Below are positions 7,477 through 16,104 of a DNA stretch of 64,000 nucleotides, in pieces (the first letter of the stretch is position 1; each line of letters begins with the position of its first letter). The translations under genes and the position numbers were made by a program. A model generated the notes under the pieces. The model made no database searches. It was not told where the DNA came from and saw only the letters and a program-made list of their open reading frames with translations. Origin of the DNA: Thauera sp. (GTDB lineage Bacteria > Pseudomonadota > Gammaproteobacteria > Burkholderiales > Rhodocyclaceae); the NCBI GenBank assembly GCA_017302295.1, contig JAFLDS010000001.1, forward strand, positions 310,001-374,000, in the 5' to 3' direction.

Positions 7477-9645
7477 ATGAACGACGTCACGTCCAAGCTC
7501 CCGATGTCCGCGTGCGAAACCCTTGTGCCTCGGGCACCTCGGCGCGCCTTGCTCTGGATGTTCGCGACGACGCTGGTCCTTGCCGCATCCGCCGCGCTCG
7601 CGCCCGACACGGCGCTGGGCGCAGCGTCCGGGCAGGGGCGGGCGCTGCAGGTGAGTCTCGAGCTCGTCGCCTTCGCCTTGGCGGTCATGATCGCCGGCTT
7701 GGGCTGGGAGCGGCGCGATGCGCAGGGCGGAGGGCGGGGCGCATGGCTTGGTGCCGCCTTCGTCGGTGTGGCGCTGGCCGACCTTGCGCGCCTGAGCGTT
7801 TTCGATGGGATGCCGCATCGCGCCGGCCTCGGCGAGTCGGGGGTAGCGCTGTGGGTCATGGGGCACTTCTCCGCGCTCATCGGCCTGTCTGGGCTCGTCC
7901 TGTTGCCGCAGGGGCTGCAGTCGACGCGAGTGGCAGCGCTGCTCGCAACGGCCATGGCCGTGGTGGCGGGTGCGGCGTGGTGGGGAGGTGTGTTTCATCC
8001 GGCTTGGCTGGCGGACGTTGCCCGCTTCGGTCGCGATGTGTTGCCACCGAACGCGGGCGTCGCCTACGCGACGGCAACGCTCCATGCGGCGGTGGCCCTG
8101 GCGTTGCTCCGCCAGGGGGGCCGCGCGCGTGACGCGGCGTTGTGCCGCCTCGCTGCGGCGTCGTGGGTGCTCGGTCTCGCCGCCTTGTCGATCACGCCTC
8201 TTTTTCCGGTATCCGGGTTTGTCAGCGGCCTCGAACCGGCGTATCGCCTTGTTGCCTGGCTGATGATCTGCCGTGCCATTTACCTTTCGGATGTACGCCG
8301 AGCCCGCGAGCTTCGCGCTGGAGAGGGGGCGCTGCTGCGTGCGGTGATCGATTCCGTGCCGGATCCGATTGCGTTCCGGGATGCGCGGGGCGTCTATCTG
8401 GGGTGCAACGAGGCGTTCGCGGCCTGTTACGGGCGACCCGAGCGCGCGCTCGTGGGGCGCACCGATGCGCAGATCGCCGCTGAGGGACCGTGGGCTGCCG
8501 GTGCGTCAGACGACCGCGGACGAGTCATCGGCGGCAGTGGGCAGGATGAGGAATGGGTGGTCTGCCGCGACGGTGACAGACGTCTGTTCGAGCGCCTCCG
8601 GATTCCATTCAGGACGCAAGACGGCGTGCTCCTCGGCGAACTCGGCATCAGCCGCGACATCACCGACCTGCGCTGGATCGAAGAGCAGCTTGCCGCGAGC
8701 GAGCGGCGGCTGGCGCTGGCGCTCGAGTCGGCCGCACTGGGGCTGTGGGACTGGCACGTACCGAGCGGCTGGGTGAGCTACGACGCCCTCTGGCTCGGCA
8801 TGCTCGGGTTCGAGGACGGGGAACTGGAGCCGGCGCGGGCAAGCTGGGAGGCGCGGGTGCATGCCGACGACTGGCCGGCGGTGCGCGCCGCGCTCGAGCC
8901 TCATCTGCTTGGCGAAACACCGCGCTACACCTGTGAGCACAGGCTGCGGCACAAGGACGGTCACTGGGTCTGGGTCCTGGCGGCAGGTTGCGTGATCGAG
9001 CGGGACGAGGCGGGCGCGCCGATACGCGTCGTCGGAATCCATCAGGACATCTCGCAGCGCAAGTCGCTTGAGGAACGCCTGCTGCTGCAGGCGACGAGCG
9101 ATCCGCTCACCGGCCTTGCCAATCGGCGCCACTTCGAGGCCGTGCTGGCCAACGAGATGGCGCGCGTCAAACGCAACGTCGGTCGCGCCGCCGTCGTGCT
9201 CCTCGATCTGGACCACTTCAAGCGCATCAACGATCGCTGGGGGCATGCCGCCGGGGATGAAGTGCTCAAGCAGTTCACCGCGCAGATCGCCGCTCGCCTG
9301 CGTGACAGCGACGTCTTCGCCCGCCTGGGTGGCGAGGAGTTCGCGATCCTGCTTCCCGGCGTTGATCTGGTCGGCGGCTTCCGTACCGCGGAACGCCTGC
9401 GCAGGCAGGTGGCGGCGACGCCGGTGGTGGTGGAAGACGGCGAGATCCCGGTGACCGTCAGCATTGGCGTGGCGAACTTGCGCGCCGCCGACCCGACCCC
9501 CGCTGCGGCGCTGGCACGCGCCGACGCGGCGTTGTATCGGGCCAAGGACGGCGGCAGGAACCGCAGCATGATGGAGGAGGACGAGGACCCCGTTCTCCCC
9601 ACATTCGACGACGAGGCAGCCCCCGGGGATGAGGACAAGCCTTGA
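7477..9645 (+). CDS. Membrane-anchored PAS-PAS-GGDEF diguanylate cyclase
   Basis: Predicted to make cyclic di-GMP from two GTP at the inner membrane. 722 aa: an N-terminal block of about seven hydrophobic segments (residues 25-270, MASE-like sensor), a PAS domain from about 285 (VIDSVPDPIAFRD), a second PAS/PAC from about 410 ending EDISQRK-like (VVGIHQDISQRK), then the catalytic domain from about 535 (TSDPLTGLANRR). The active site is RLGGEEF near residue 618. The inhibitory I-site RDSD sits five residues before GGEEF, so product feedback is expected. No EAL domain follows; an acidic tail ends the protein. It lies between fbpB and fbpA. Shine-Dalgarno is weak at 7477. Confidence 0.9.
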   Translation: MNDVTSKLPMSACETLVPRAPRRALLWMFATTLVLAASAALAPDTALGAASGQGRALQVSLELVAFALAVMIAGLGWERRDAQGGGRGAWLGAAFVGVALADLARLSVFDGMPHRAGLGESGVALWVMGHFSALIGLSGLVLLPQGLQSTRVAALLATAMAVVAGAAWWGGVFHPAWLADVARFGRDVLPPNAGVAYATATLHAAVALALLRQGGRARDAALCRLAAASWVLGLAALSITPLFPVSGFVSGLEPAYRLVAWLMICRAIYLSDVRRARELRAGEGALLRAVIDSVPDPIAFRDARGVYLGCNEAFAACYGRPERALVGRTDAQIAAEGPWAAGASDDRGRVIGGSGQDEEWVVCRDGDRRLFERLRIPFRTQDGVLLGELGISRDITDLRWIEEQLAASERRLALALESAALGLWDWHVPSGWVSYDALWLGMLGFEDGELEPARASWEARVHADDWPAVRAALEPHLLGETPRYTCEHRLRHKDGHWVWVLAAGCVIERDEAGAPIRVVGIHQDISQRKSLEERLLLQATSDPLTGLANRRHFEAVLANEMARVKRNVGRAAVVLLDLDHFKRINDRWGHAAGDEVLKQFTAQIAARLRDSDVFARLGGEEFAILLPGVDLVGGFRTAERLRRQVAATPVVVEDGEIPVTVSIGVANLRAADPTPAAALARADAALYRAKDGGRNRSMMEEDEDPVLPTFDDEAAPGDEDKP

Positions 9646-9675
9646 GACCGTTGGCCGGAACGTTCCGGCTCGGGC

Positions 9676-10701
9676 TTAGCGGAAGCCGGCGCGATCGAAG
9701 ATGCGCTGCGCGTCAGCCACCGTCTTGGCGAGTTCACCGATCGGCATCGCGTCGGCCTTGAAGGGGCCGAGCTTGGTCAGCGCCGGATTATCGACTTTCG
9801 CCGATGCGACCACGGGCCACTCGTTGTTGCCGTTGGCGAAATACGCCTGTGCCTGATCGGAGGCGAGGTACTCGAGGAACTTGACCGCCGCTTCCTTGTG
9901 CGGGGCGGTTTTCAGCATGCCGGCGCCGGAAATGTTGATGTGGGTGCCCCAGCTCTGCTGGTTCGGCCACACGACCTTGATGCGCGCGGTGACCGCCTGG
10001 TCCTCGCGCTTGTCCGAGTTCATCAGGCGCGCGAGGTAGTAGCTGTTGGCGATCGCCACGCCGCATTCCCCGGCCGCGACGGCCTTGATCTGGTCGGTAT
10101 CACCGCCCTTGGGCGCGCGAGCGAAATTCGCCACCAGGCCTCTTGCCCATTCTTCGGCCTGCGCTGTGCCATTGTGGCGGATCAGGGCGGCGCCGAGCGA
10201 CAGGTTGTAGGGATGGCTGCCGGAGCGCGTACACACCTTGCCTTTCAGGCTCGGGTCGGCCAGCTGCTCGTAGGTCTGCACCTGTTCTGCCTTGACCAGC
10301 TCCGGATTGAAGACGATCAAGCGGGCACGGGTCGAGTACGAGAACCAGTCCTGGGTCCGCAGATGGGCAGGGATGCGCTCCTCGAGCAGCCTGGATTTCA
10401 CCGGCGCGAAGATGCCGAGTTCGTCGGCCTTCGCCAGCCGCGACGCATCGACCGTGACGAACACGTCGGCAGGACTGTTCGCGCCCTCGTTGCGGATGCG
10501 CTCCAGCAGTTCGTCCTCCTTGGCTTCGATACGGTTGATCTTGATGCCGGTCTGCTTGGTGAAGTCGGCATACAGCGCTTCATCGGTCTGGTAATGGCGC
10601 GCGGAATACAGGTTCAGTTCCGTGTCAGCGGCCGTCGCCGGCAATGCGGCGGCGCCGAGAGTGGCAAGCAGGGTCGAGAGGAGGGCCTTCTTCAGCATCA
10701 T
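9676..10701 (-). CDS. fbpA: Periplasmic Fe(III)-binding protein of the FbpABC transporter
   Basis: Captures ferric iron in the periplasm and delivers it to FbpB. 341 aa with a signal peptide (residues 1-25, ALPATAADTELNLYSAR). The conserved NSYY pair near residue 203 corresponds to the iron-ligating tyrosines of ferric-binding proteins. ELNLYSARHYQTDEALY and PADVFVTVDASRLAKADE are family blocks. Transcribed from a near-consensus promoter 34 bp upstream, overlapped by a Fur-box-like palindrome, and divergent from a DUF2325 gene. Length and start (ATG 10701) match the family. Confidence 0.94.
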   Translation of the reverse strand: MMLKKALLSTLLATLGAAALPATAADTELNLYSARHYQTDEALYADFTKQTGIKINRIEAKEDELLERIRNEGANSPADVFVTVDASRLAKADELGIFAPVKSRLLEERIPAHLRTQDWFSYSTRARLIVFNPELVKAEQVQTYEQLADPSLKGKVCTRSGSHPYNLSLGAALIRHNGTAQAEEWARGLVANFARAPKGGDTDQIKAVAAGECGVAIANSYYLARLMNSDKREDQAVTARIKVVWPNQQSWGTHINISGAGMLKTAPHKEAAVKFLEYLASDQAQAYFANGNNEWPVVASAKVDNPALTKLGPFKADAMPIGELAKTVADAQRIFDRAGFR

Positions 10702-10734
10702 GCGTACGCCTTCGGAGTGTATGAGGGTAAGAGA

Positions 10735-10763
10735 ATATTAACGAGACAAATTCGCATTTGCAA
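10735..10763 (-). promoter_or_regulatory. sigma-70 promoter for fbpA
   Basis: On the minus strand TTGCAA (10763-10758) and TAATAT (10740-10735) are separated by exactly 17 bp. Transcription would start near 10728, leaving a leader of about 27 nt before the fbpA ATG. Confidence 0.65.
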
Positions 10764-10765
10764 AT
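10747..10765. promoter_or_regulatory. Overlapping palindromes on the fbpA promoter, candidate Fur box
   Basis: CAAATTCGCATTTGCAAAT contains two overlapping inverted repeats (CAAAT/ATTTG, and ATTTGCAAAT perfect) and covers the fbpA -35 element. Position and AT-rich hexamer structure suit Fur, which represses iron uptake when iron is plentiful. Assignment to Fur is inference. Confidence 0.5.
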
Positions 10766-10789
10766 AGTTCGTAATCACGCCAAGATGTC

Positions 10790-10808
10790 GATGCGAACTA
10801 TTCTCAAA
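10790..10808. promoter_or_regulatory. Second candidate Fur box before the DUF2325 gene
   Basis: Read on the minus strand, TTTGAGAATAGTTCGCATC matches the symmetric Fur consensus ATTGAGAATNATTCTCAAT at 13 of 18 informative positions. It lies 12 bp before the DUF2325 start. Confidence 0.45.
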
Positions 10809-10820
10809 AGGTGACTTGTC

Positions 10821-11156
10821 ATGGATGCTCTGGTCGTCGGTGCGGACCGACTCGGCAACATTCCCGATGTGTTGAACACGTTCGGCATCCGTATCGCGGC
10901 GCATGTGAGCGGGCGCGACAGCAGCCACCAGCGGCGCGGTGCGTCACTGCCGGCAGGCATTCAGATGGTAATACTGTTCACCGACTTCATTGGGCACAAC
11001 GTGATGCAGCGCTTTCGCGAAGCGGCGAGCCGTGAGCAGGTCCAACTGGTGTGCTGCCGGCGCTCGGTGTGCGCCTTGCAGCAGGCCTTGGGGCAGCGCA
11101 TGAGCGCGGATTGCGCAGCGTGTCCCGCGCGGTGCACGCCAGCTCGGCGCAAGTGA
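10821..11156 (+). CDS. DUF2325 domain protein
   Basis: 111-aa protein of the DUF2325 family, of unknown biochemical function. Recognisable blocks are ALVVGADRLGNIP at the start, the histidine in HVSGRDSSHQ, VILFTDFIGHNVM and the cysteine pair CCRRSVCALQ. The C-terminal extension adds CAACPARC, so the protein has a cysteine-rich tail that might hold a metal. ATG at 10821 with AAGG nine bases upstream. It is divergent from fbpA and shares the palindrome-rich regulatory region, which suggests a role in iron-responsive physiology. That role is inference from context. Confidence 0.8.
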   Translation: MDALVVGADRLGNIPDVLNTFGIRIAAHVSGRDSSHQRRGASLPAGIQMVILFTDFIGHNVMQRFREAASREQVQLVCCRRSVCALQQALGQRMSADCAACPARCTPARRK

Positions 11157-11208
11157 TGGCTCGGTGAACCGCAGTGCGTTGGGTGCGGATACGTGCCCTT
11201 TCCGCGTG

Positions 11209-11240
11209 CAGCCCGACGGCCATGCCGTGCGGCGGGGCTG
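11209..11240. terminator. Stem-loop between convergent genes
   Basis: CAGCCC/GGGCTG arms enclose an inner ACGGC/GCCGT hairpin between the DUF2325 gene and the convergent NlpC/P60 gene. No clear T-run is seen, so the terminator role is tentative. Confidence 0.35.
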
Positions 11241-11281
11241 AAAGCCCGGGTGTGATGAGGGGCGGGTAGGGCTGGCCGGGG

Positions 11282-11824
11282 TCAGCGCGTCAGCGCAAGA
11301 CCCGTGGCAGGGGCGTTCGCGCCGTCGTCGATCAGGCGGCGTGCACCGTTGAAGCGCTGGGCCCAATAGCTGTTGGCCATGCTCTCGACGCGGACCTTGC
11401 CACCGCTGGACGGTGCGTGCACGAACTGCCCGTCGCCCAGGTAGATGCCGACGTGGGAGAAGGCCCGCCGCATGGTGTTGAAGAACACCAGATCGCCCGG
11501 CTTCAGCTCCTGGCGCCCGATGTTGTCGCCCATGCGGGCCATCTCGGACGCCGTCCTGGGCAGATCGAGTCCGATCGCGTTGCGGAACACGTTCATCACC
11601 AGGCCGCTGCAGTCGAGCCCGGTTTCCGGGGAGGTGCCGCCGAAACGGTAGCGGATGCCAAGATACCCCATGGCTTCATCGACCAGTTCTCCTGCCGCCT
11701 GCGTGTAACGCTGGAACGCCGGCGTCTGCGCTTCGGCTGCCGCCGTGGTCTGCTGCGCGAAGCTGGTCGACGCAGCGCCGGACAGGGCGAGCAAGGCAGA
11801 GAAAAGGATGGGTCGAAAATGCAT
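11282..11824 (-). CDS. NlpC/P60 family cell-wall peptidase (secreted)
   Basis: Predicted endopeptidase cutting peptidoglycan stem peptides in the periplasm. 180 aa: signal peptide ending ...ASTSFA (residue 23), then a C40 domain from about residue 45. The catalytic set is visible: C72 in GLDCSGLV, H124 in AFSHVGIYLG and H136 in FVHAPSS. FGGTSPETGLDCSG is the classic lead-in. The ATG at 11824 is preferred over upstream in-frame starts because it opens the signal peptide. Monocistronic by appearance, with 128 bp before the exonuclease-like gene. Confidence 0.92.
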   Translation of the reverse strand: MHFRPILFSALLALSGAASTSFAQQTTAAAEAQTPAFQRYTQAAGELVDEAMGYLGIRYRFGGTSPETGLDCSGLVMNVFRNAIGLDLPRTASEMARMGDNIGRQELKPGDLVFFNTMRRAFSHVGIYLGDGQFVHAPSSGGKVRVESMANSYWAQRFNGARRLIDDGANAPATGLALTR

Positions 11825-11952
11825 TCGGCGGAATATACGCAGGTCGGTTCTTCTTGTAAACGTCTTGTGAACCGGGTTTTTCGGATCATCGTGACTCGTC
11901 GCACGCTTTGTTGATGCGAGCGGGCAGGCGCGCCGGCAGGGCCGAGGACGGG

Positions 11953-12597
11953 TCAGGCCTTGCGGCGGTATTGACGATAGCTGCGTTCGAGCTCGAGCAA
12001 GGCGCGTGGCGAATGCGCGCCCTGCGCCAGCCCTCGGGCCTGGGCGGCGAGGAAGAGCTGGGCGATGGCCCAGCCGTCGCCGAGCGCGTGATGGCGCTGG
12101 AAGGTCTCGATGCCGAAGGCGCTCATCCAATCGGCGAGGCGAACCGGGCTGCCGTGCAGTTCGGAGAACAGGGCTGGAAGCAGGAAGTAGAGGTCGATGG
12201 GCTGGCCATCGAGGCTGACGCCCAGGCGGTCCTCGATGACGGGTTCGAGCATGCCAAGGTTGAAGGCGGCGTTGAACACCACGAGCGGAGCCTTGCGCAC
12301 GAAGGTGAGCAGGTTCGACAGGGCCAGGGCGGGGGCGGGATCGAGGGGGGCGTAGTAGCTGTCTTGTGGCGACACCAGCCCGCCGTCGATTCCGATGGCG
12401 CCGACGGCGAGCAGGCGGTCCCGATCGAGATCGAGGCCGGTGGCCTCGGTGTTCAAAACCACGTAGCGCGTCTCGAAATGCGCGCGCCCCAGGTCGGTGT
12501 CGGGCAGCGACTGCCAGTGAGCCAGCGTCTCGGCGATGCCCGGCGCGAGAGCTTGGGTATCGCTGCGCCCGCCGATGATGCGTGAGATCCAGTTCAT
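11953..12597 (-). CDS. DnaQ-like exonuclease-fold protein with degenerate catalytic residues
   Basis: 214 aa with the RNase H-like fold of DEDDh 3'-5' exonucleases such as DnaQ epsilon. Exo I reads VVLNTEATGLD, where the first metal-binding Asp is Asn (N49) while Glu (E51) remains. Exo II reads VFNAAFNLGML, where the second Asp is Asn (N113). Exo III is intact with H169 and D174 in HHALGD. Two of the four acidic ligands are therefore lost, so nuclease activity is doubtful. The stop is 6 bp from the start of nothing else in this frame; the upstream neighbour on the minus strand is the DUF294 gene, whose stop lies 6 bp before this ATG. The two are very probably one operon. Confidence 0.85.
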   Translation of the reverse strand: MNWISRIIGGRSDTQALAPGIAETLAHWQSLPDTDLGRAHFETRYVVLNTEATGLDLDRDRLLAVGAIGIDGGLVSPQDSYYAPLDPAPALALSNLLTFVRKAPLVVFNAAFNLGMLEPVIEDRLGVSLDGQPIDLYFLLPALFSELHGSPVRLADWMSAFGIETFQRHHALGDGWAIAQLFLAAQARGLAQGAHSPRALLELERSYRQYRRKA

Positions 12598-12603
12598 GGT
12601 GGC

Positions 12604-14502
12604 TTAGAGCTGGTAGTCGAGCTTGAGCCTGAGCTGCAGCTTGCGCGCCTGGCGGAAGGCTTCCTTCAGGATGCGGCGGTCAAGCTCGTTCAGCTTCTCC
12701 GGATCGATACGGTTGTCGCCGTCGGCATCGTGCTCGGTCTCGAGGTGCTGGGAGCGCAGCCGCAGCAATTGGATGAAGTGAAAACCATCGATGATCGCCG
12801 AGACCTCCTCGGCAGCCACGCCCATCTTGCCGCTGGCCTGGCGCAGGCGCTGCACCGTGCTGCTGGAATCGACGCCGGTGCGCAGCGCGATGATGCGCGC
12901 GGCGTCGACAAAGAGCCGCGCGCCGCACTTCTTCAGATCGATGGTGCCGTCATCCTCGACGACGAAGTCGCGGATTCGGCCGAGTGGCGGCGGTACCTGC
13001 AGGGCGTTGGCCGCCATCATGCGCAGGAAGTTGGTACTGGTGCGTGACAGCTTGTTGAGCCAGGCGCGCAGCTGGTCGCCGAGGCGCTCGTTGCCATACA
13101 GCACGCGGAAATCGAAAAAGATCGAGGCGTTGAGCAGCGCCTGCGGATCGGGCTCGCGGATCCAGTCGCCGAAGCGCTCCTTCCACTCATCCAGCGTCAG
13201 GCACAGCTCCGGATTGCTCGCCATGATGTTGCCCTTGCACAGCGGGAAACCGCAGGCGGCGAGGCTCTCATTGATCTCGCGTGCGAAGGCGAGCAGGCGC
13301 TTGCGCACCGCCTCGACTTCCTGCAGCTCGGGGCAGCGCCAGATGATGCCGTTATCCTGGTCGGTGGACAGGGTCTGTTCGTGGCGCCCCTCGGACCCGA
13401 AGGCGAACCAGCCAAAGTCGATGCCGAGCAGGTCGTGGCGATCGAGCGCGAGCTCGATGATGCGCCGGGTGAGGGCGTCGTTGAGCGCCGAAATGAACTG
13501 GGTCAGCTGTTCGGCGCCGATGCCCTGGGCGATCAGGTTCAGCGCCAACTGGCGGATGTCCTTGCTCGCCCGCTGCAGGGCGCTGACGTCGCCCGCGTTC
13601 TCGATGCCGGCGCGGATCTGGCGCAGGCTGATACGCTGCAGCGCAAACAGGTCGCGCTCGGAAATGACGCCCTTCAGCTTCAGGTCCGCGTCCACCACGA
13701 GCAGGTGGCGCACACCGTGTGTGGCCATCTCGAGCGCGGCATCGTAGGCCGACGAGGTAGCCGGCAACTGGTGCGGGTTGGCCGTCATGACCTCGCCGAT
13801 CGGTCGCTCGAGATCGAAGCCGGCGAGCACGATGCGCGGCAGGATGTCGCTTTGCGTCAGGATGCCGAGCGGACGCTGCTTGTCGTCGGCGATCACCATG
13901 CAGCCGATGCGCAGCTCGTTCATCTTCTCGAGCGCGTCGCGCGTGCGGGTGTGCGGCGCCACGAAGGTCGGCTCTCGCGTCAGCAGCTGGCCGAGCGGCG
14001 TGGTCATCGTCTGCTGCTCGGCGGCGCGCTGCGAGAACGTCGTCTGCAGCTGCTGGCGCGACTGGTTCAGCAGGCTGGCGATGTACTGGGTGCAGAACAG
14101 GTGGAAGGCCGGGCTGATCTGCATCAGGTGGAGGAATTCCTCGGCCGTGATCTGGAAGCAGAAAGTGTCCTCGACCGCGACGTAGGCGTTCGTCGACGGG
14201 CGTTGCGCCGAGATCGCCCCGATCGGAAAGCACTCGCCCGCACCCATGCTGAGGCTGGCGTACTCGGTGACGGTTGCCGCGCCCGTTTGCCGCGCCTGCA
14301 CCTTGCCGCGCTGGATGATGTAGAAATTCCTGGGAACGCCCATCTCGGGTGTCAGGATTGCGCTGCCGCGGGAGTGGAAGGCGAGTACCGCGTGTTGAGC
14401 GAGGTAGCTCAGCGCCGTCGGCTCCATGCGGTTGAACGGCGAGAAATGAGTGAGAAAATCCGTGCTGGCTCCGACCAGCAGTTCCGCGGCGGTGGCGCTC
14501 AT
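12604..14502 (-). CDS. cNMP-binding/CBS/DUF294 putative nucleotidyltransferase
   Basis: 632-aa cytoplasmic protein. An N-terminal cyclic-nucleotide-binding-like domain (about 1-145, GECFPIGAISAQRPS) is followed by a CBS pair (about 175-300, GILTQSDILPRIV and GVISERDLFALQ). Next come a DUF294 nucleotidyltransferase domain with GSEGRHEQTLSTDQDNG (the GSxGRxE and DxD metal motif, intact) and a DUF294 C-terminal helical domain. The architecture matches a family related to GlnD-type transferases whose substrate is unknown. The ATG at 14502 begins the family N-terminus. Followed 6 bp later by the degenerate exonuclease-like gene, a recurrent pairing that suggests joint action. Confidence 0.9.
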   Translation of the reverse strand: MSATAAELLVGASTDFLTHFSPFNRMEPTALSYLAQHAVLAFHSRGSAILTPEMGVPRNFYIIQRGKVQARQTGAATVTEYASLSMGAGECFPIGAISAQRPSTNAYVAVEDTFCFQITAEEFLHLMQISPAFHLFCTQYIASLLNQSRQQLQTTFSQRAAEQQTMTTPLGQLLTREPTFVAPHTRTRDALEKMNELRIGCMVIADDKQRPLGILTQSDILPRIVLAGFDLERPIGEVMTANPHQLPATSSAYDAALEMATHGVRHLLVVDADLKLKGVISERDLFALQRISLRQIRAGIENAGDVSALQRASKDIRQLALNLIAQGIGAEQLTQFISALNDALTRRIIELALDRHDLLGIDFGWFAFGSEGRHEQTLSTDQDNGIIWRCPELQEVEAVRKRLLAFAREINESLAACGFPLCKGNIMASNPELCLTLDEWKERFGDWIREPDPQALLNASIFFDFRVLYGNERLGDQLRAWLNKLSRTSTNFLRMMAANALQVPPPLGRIRDFVVEDDGTIDLKKCGARLFVDAARIIALRTGVDSSSTVQRLRQASGKMGVAAEEVSAIIDGFHFIQLLRLRSQHLETEHDADGDNRIDPEKLNELDRRILKEAFRQARKLQLRLKLDYQL

Positions 14503-14612
14503 GACGACTCTATCGGCAGGCAATGCCGCGATTATAGGCGACCGGCCGCGCAGCACACTGATCTCGCGCAAGCCGCCTGCCGGGGCCGGCGGCTACCGGC
14601 CCCGGCGGGGTT

Positions 14613-16043
14613 TCACAGGACCTCGGCGGCGTGGTCGGCGAGGCGGGAGCGTTCGCCGCGCTGCAGGGTGATGTGGCCGGAATGCGCCCACCCCTTGAAG
14701 CGATCGACAGCGAAGGTCAGGCCCGACGAGCCCTCGGTGAGGTAGGGCGTGTCGATCTGCGCGATGTTGCCCATGCACACCACCTTGGTGCCGGGGCCGG
14801 CGCGGGTGATCAGCGTCTTCATCTGCTTGGGCGTGAGGTTCTGCGCCTCGTCGATGATCAGATATTTGTTCAGGAAAGTGCGTCCGCGCATGAAGTTGAG
14901 GCTCTTGATCTTGATGCGGCTGCGGATCAGGTCGCGCGTGGCGGCGCGGCCCCAGTCGCCGCCTTCGCCGGCGGTGCCGTTGAGGACGTCGAGGTTGTCC
15001 TCCAGCGCCCCCATCCACGGCGCCATCTTCTCTTCCTCGGTGCCGGGCAGAAAGCCGATGTCCTCGCCCACCGGCACGGTGACGCGGGTCATGATGATCT
15101 CGGCGTAGCGCTTGCTTTCCAGCACCTGCGTGAGGCCGGCGGCCAGCGTCAGCAGCGTCTTGCCGGTGCCGGCCTGGCCCAGCAGGCTGACGAAGTCGAT
15201 CTCGGGGTTCATCAGCAGGTTGAGGGCGAAGTTCTGCTCGCGGTTGCGCGCGGTGATGCCCCAGACGTTGTTCTTGTGATGGCTGTAGTCAACCAGGGTC
15301 TCGAGCACCACGCTGGGGCCGTCCTTCTCCTTGACCCAGGCCTGCAGGGCGTTGTCCCCGTTCTGATAGACGAATTCGTTGATCGTGAGGTCCGGCGCGA
15401 GCGGGCCCGACAGGCGGTAGTAGGTGCGCCCTTCCTCCTTCCACGACTGCATGTTGCGCGCATGGGCTTCCCAGAAGTCGGCGGGCAGCTCTCGCGTGCC
15501 GGTATACAGAAGGTCGGTGTCTTCGAGAACCTTGTCGTTGAAGTAGTCCTGCGCGGCAAGGCCCAGCGCACGGGCCTTGATACGCATGTTGATGTCCTTG
15601 GACACCAGGATGACCGGCCGCTCGGGATGCTTGCCCGCCAGATACATCACGACGGCGAGGATCTGGTTGTCGCCGCGGGCGGTGGGCAGCGCAGGCGGCA
15701 GCTTGACGTCGATCGCCTCGGTCTGCAGGAAGAGCTTGCCGGTCGCCTGCTTGCGCGAGGGCGCTTCGAGTTCGATGCCGTTCTCGATGCCGTCGACCGC
15801 CGTATTGACGATCTCGTCCATCATGCGGCTCGCCTGGCGCGCGTTACGCGCCACTTCGCTCATGCCCTTCTTGTTGTTGTCCAGTTCCTCCAGCGTCATG
15901 ATCGGCACGTAGAGATCGTGCTCCTCGAAGCGGTAGAGGCTGGTCGGGTCGTGCATCAGCACATTGGTGTCGAGGACGAAGAGCTTGCGCGCGACTTCGG
16001 CCTTTTGGCGGCTGCGGCTGGCGGGTTTGCGTTCGGCGGGCAT
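14613..16043 (-). CDS. PIN-PhoH family ATPase (PhoH2-like)
   Basis: 476 aa. The N-terminal PIN ribonuclease-like domain (about 18-150) has LFVLDTNVLMHDP with its metal-binding Asp, plus RGDNQILAV and LVSKDINMRIKARALG. The C-terminal PhoH P-loop domain (about 235-470) has Walker A GQAGTGKT, Walker B-like LIIDEAQNLT and TRAGPGTKVVCMGNIAQID. PIN-PhoH proteins are linked to RNA cleavage and unwinding. The ATG at 16043 fits. It is spaced by about 60 bp from the peroxiredoxin gene upstream and 110 bp from the DUF294 gene downstream. Confidence 0.93.
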   Translation of the reverse strand: MPAERKPASRSRQKAEVARKLFVLDTNVLMHDPTSLYRFEEHDLYVPIMTLEELDNNKKGMSEVARNARQASRMMDEIVNTAVDGIENGIELEAPSRKQATGKLFLQTEAIDVKLPPALPTARGDNQILAVVMYLAGKHPERPVILVSKDINMRIKARALGLAAQDYFNDKVLEDTDLLYTGTRELPADFWEAHARNMQSWKEEGRTYYRLSGPLAPDLTINEFVYQNGDNALQAWVKEKDGPSVVLETLVDYSHHKNNVWGITARNREQNFALNLLMNPEIDFVSLLGQAGTGKTLLTLAAGLTQVLESKRYAEIIMTRVTVPVGEDIGFLPGTEEEKMAPWMGALEDNLDVLNGTAGEGGDWGRAATRDLIRSRIKIKSLNFMRGRTFLNKYLIIDEAQNLTPKQMKTLITRAGPGTKVVCMGNIAQIDTPYLTEGSSGLTFAVDRFKGWAHSGHITLQRGERSRLADHAAEVL

Positions 16044-16104
16044 GGTGGGCCTATGCGGAGTCGGTACGTGGGGCGCGGCGGGCGCGGCAGGGCAGGCAAC
16101 AGCC

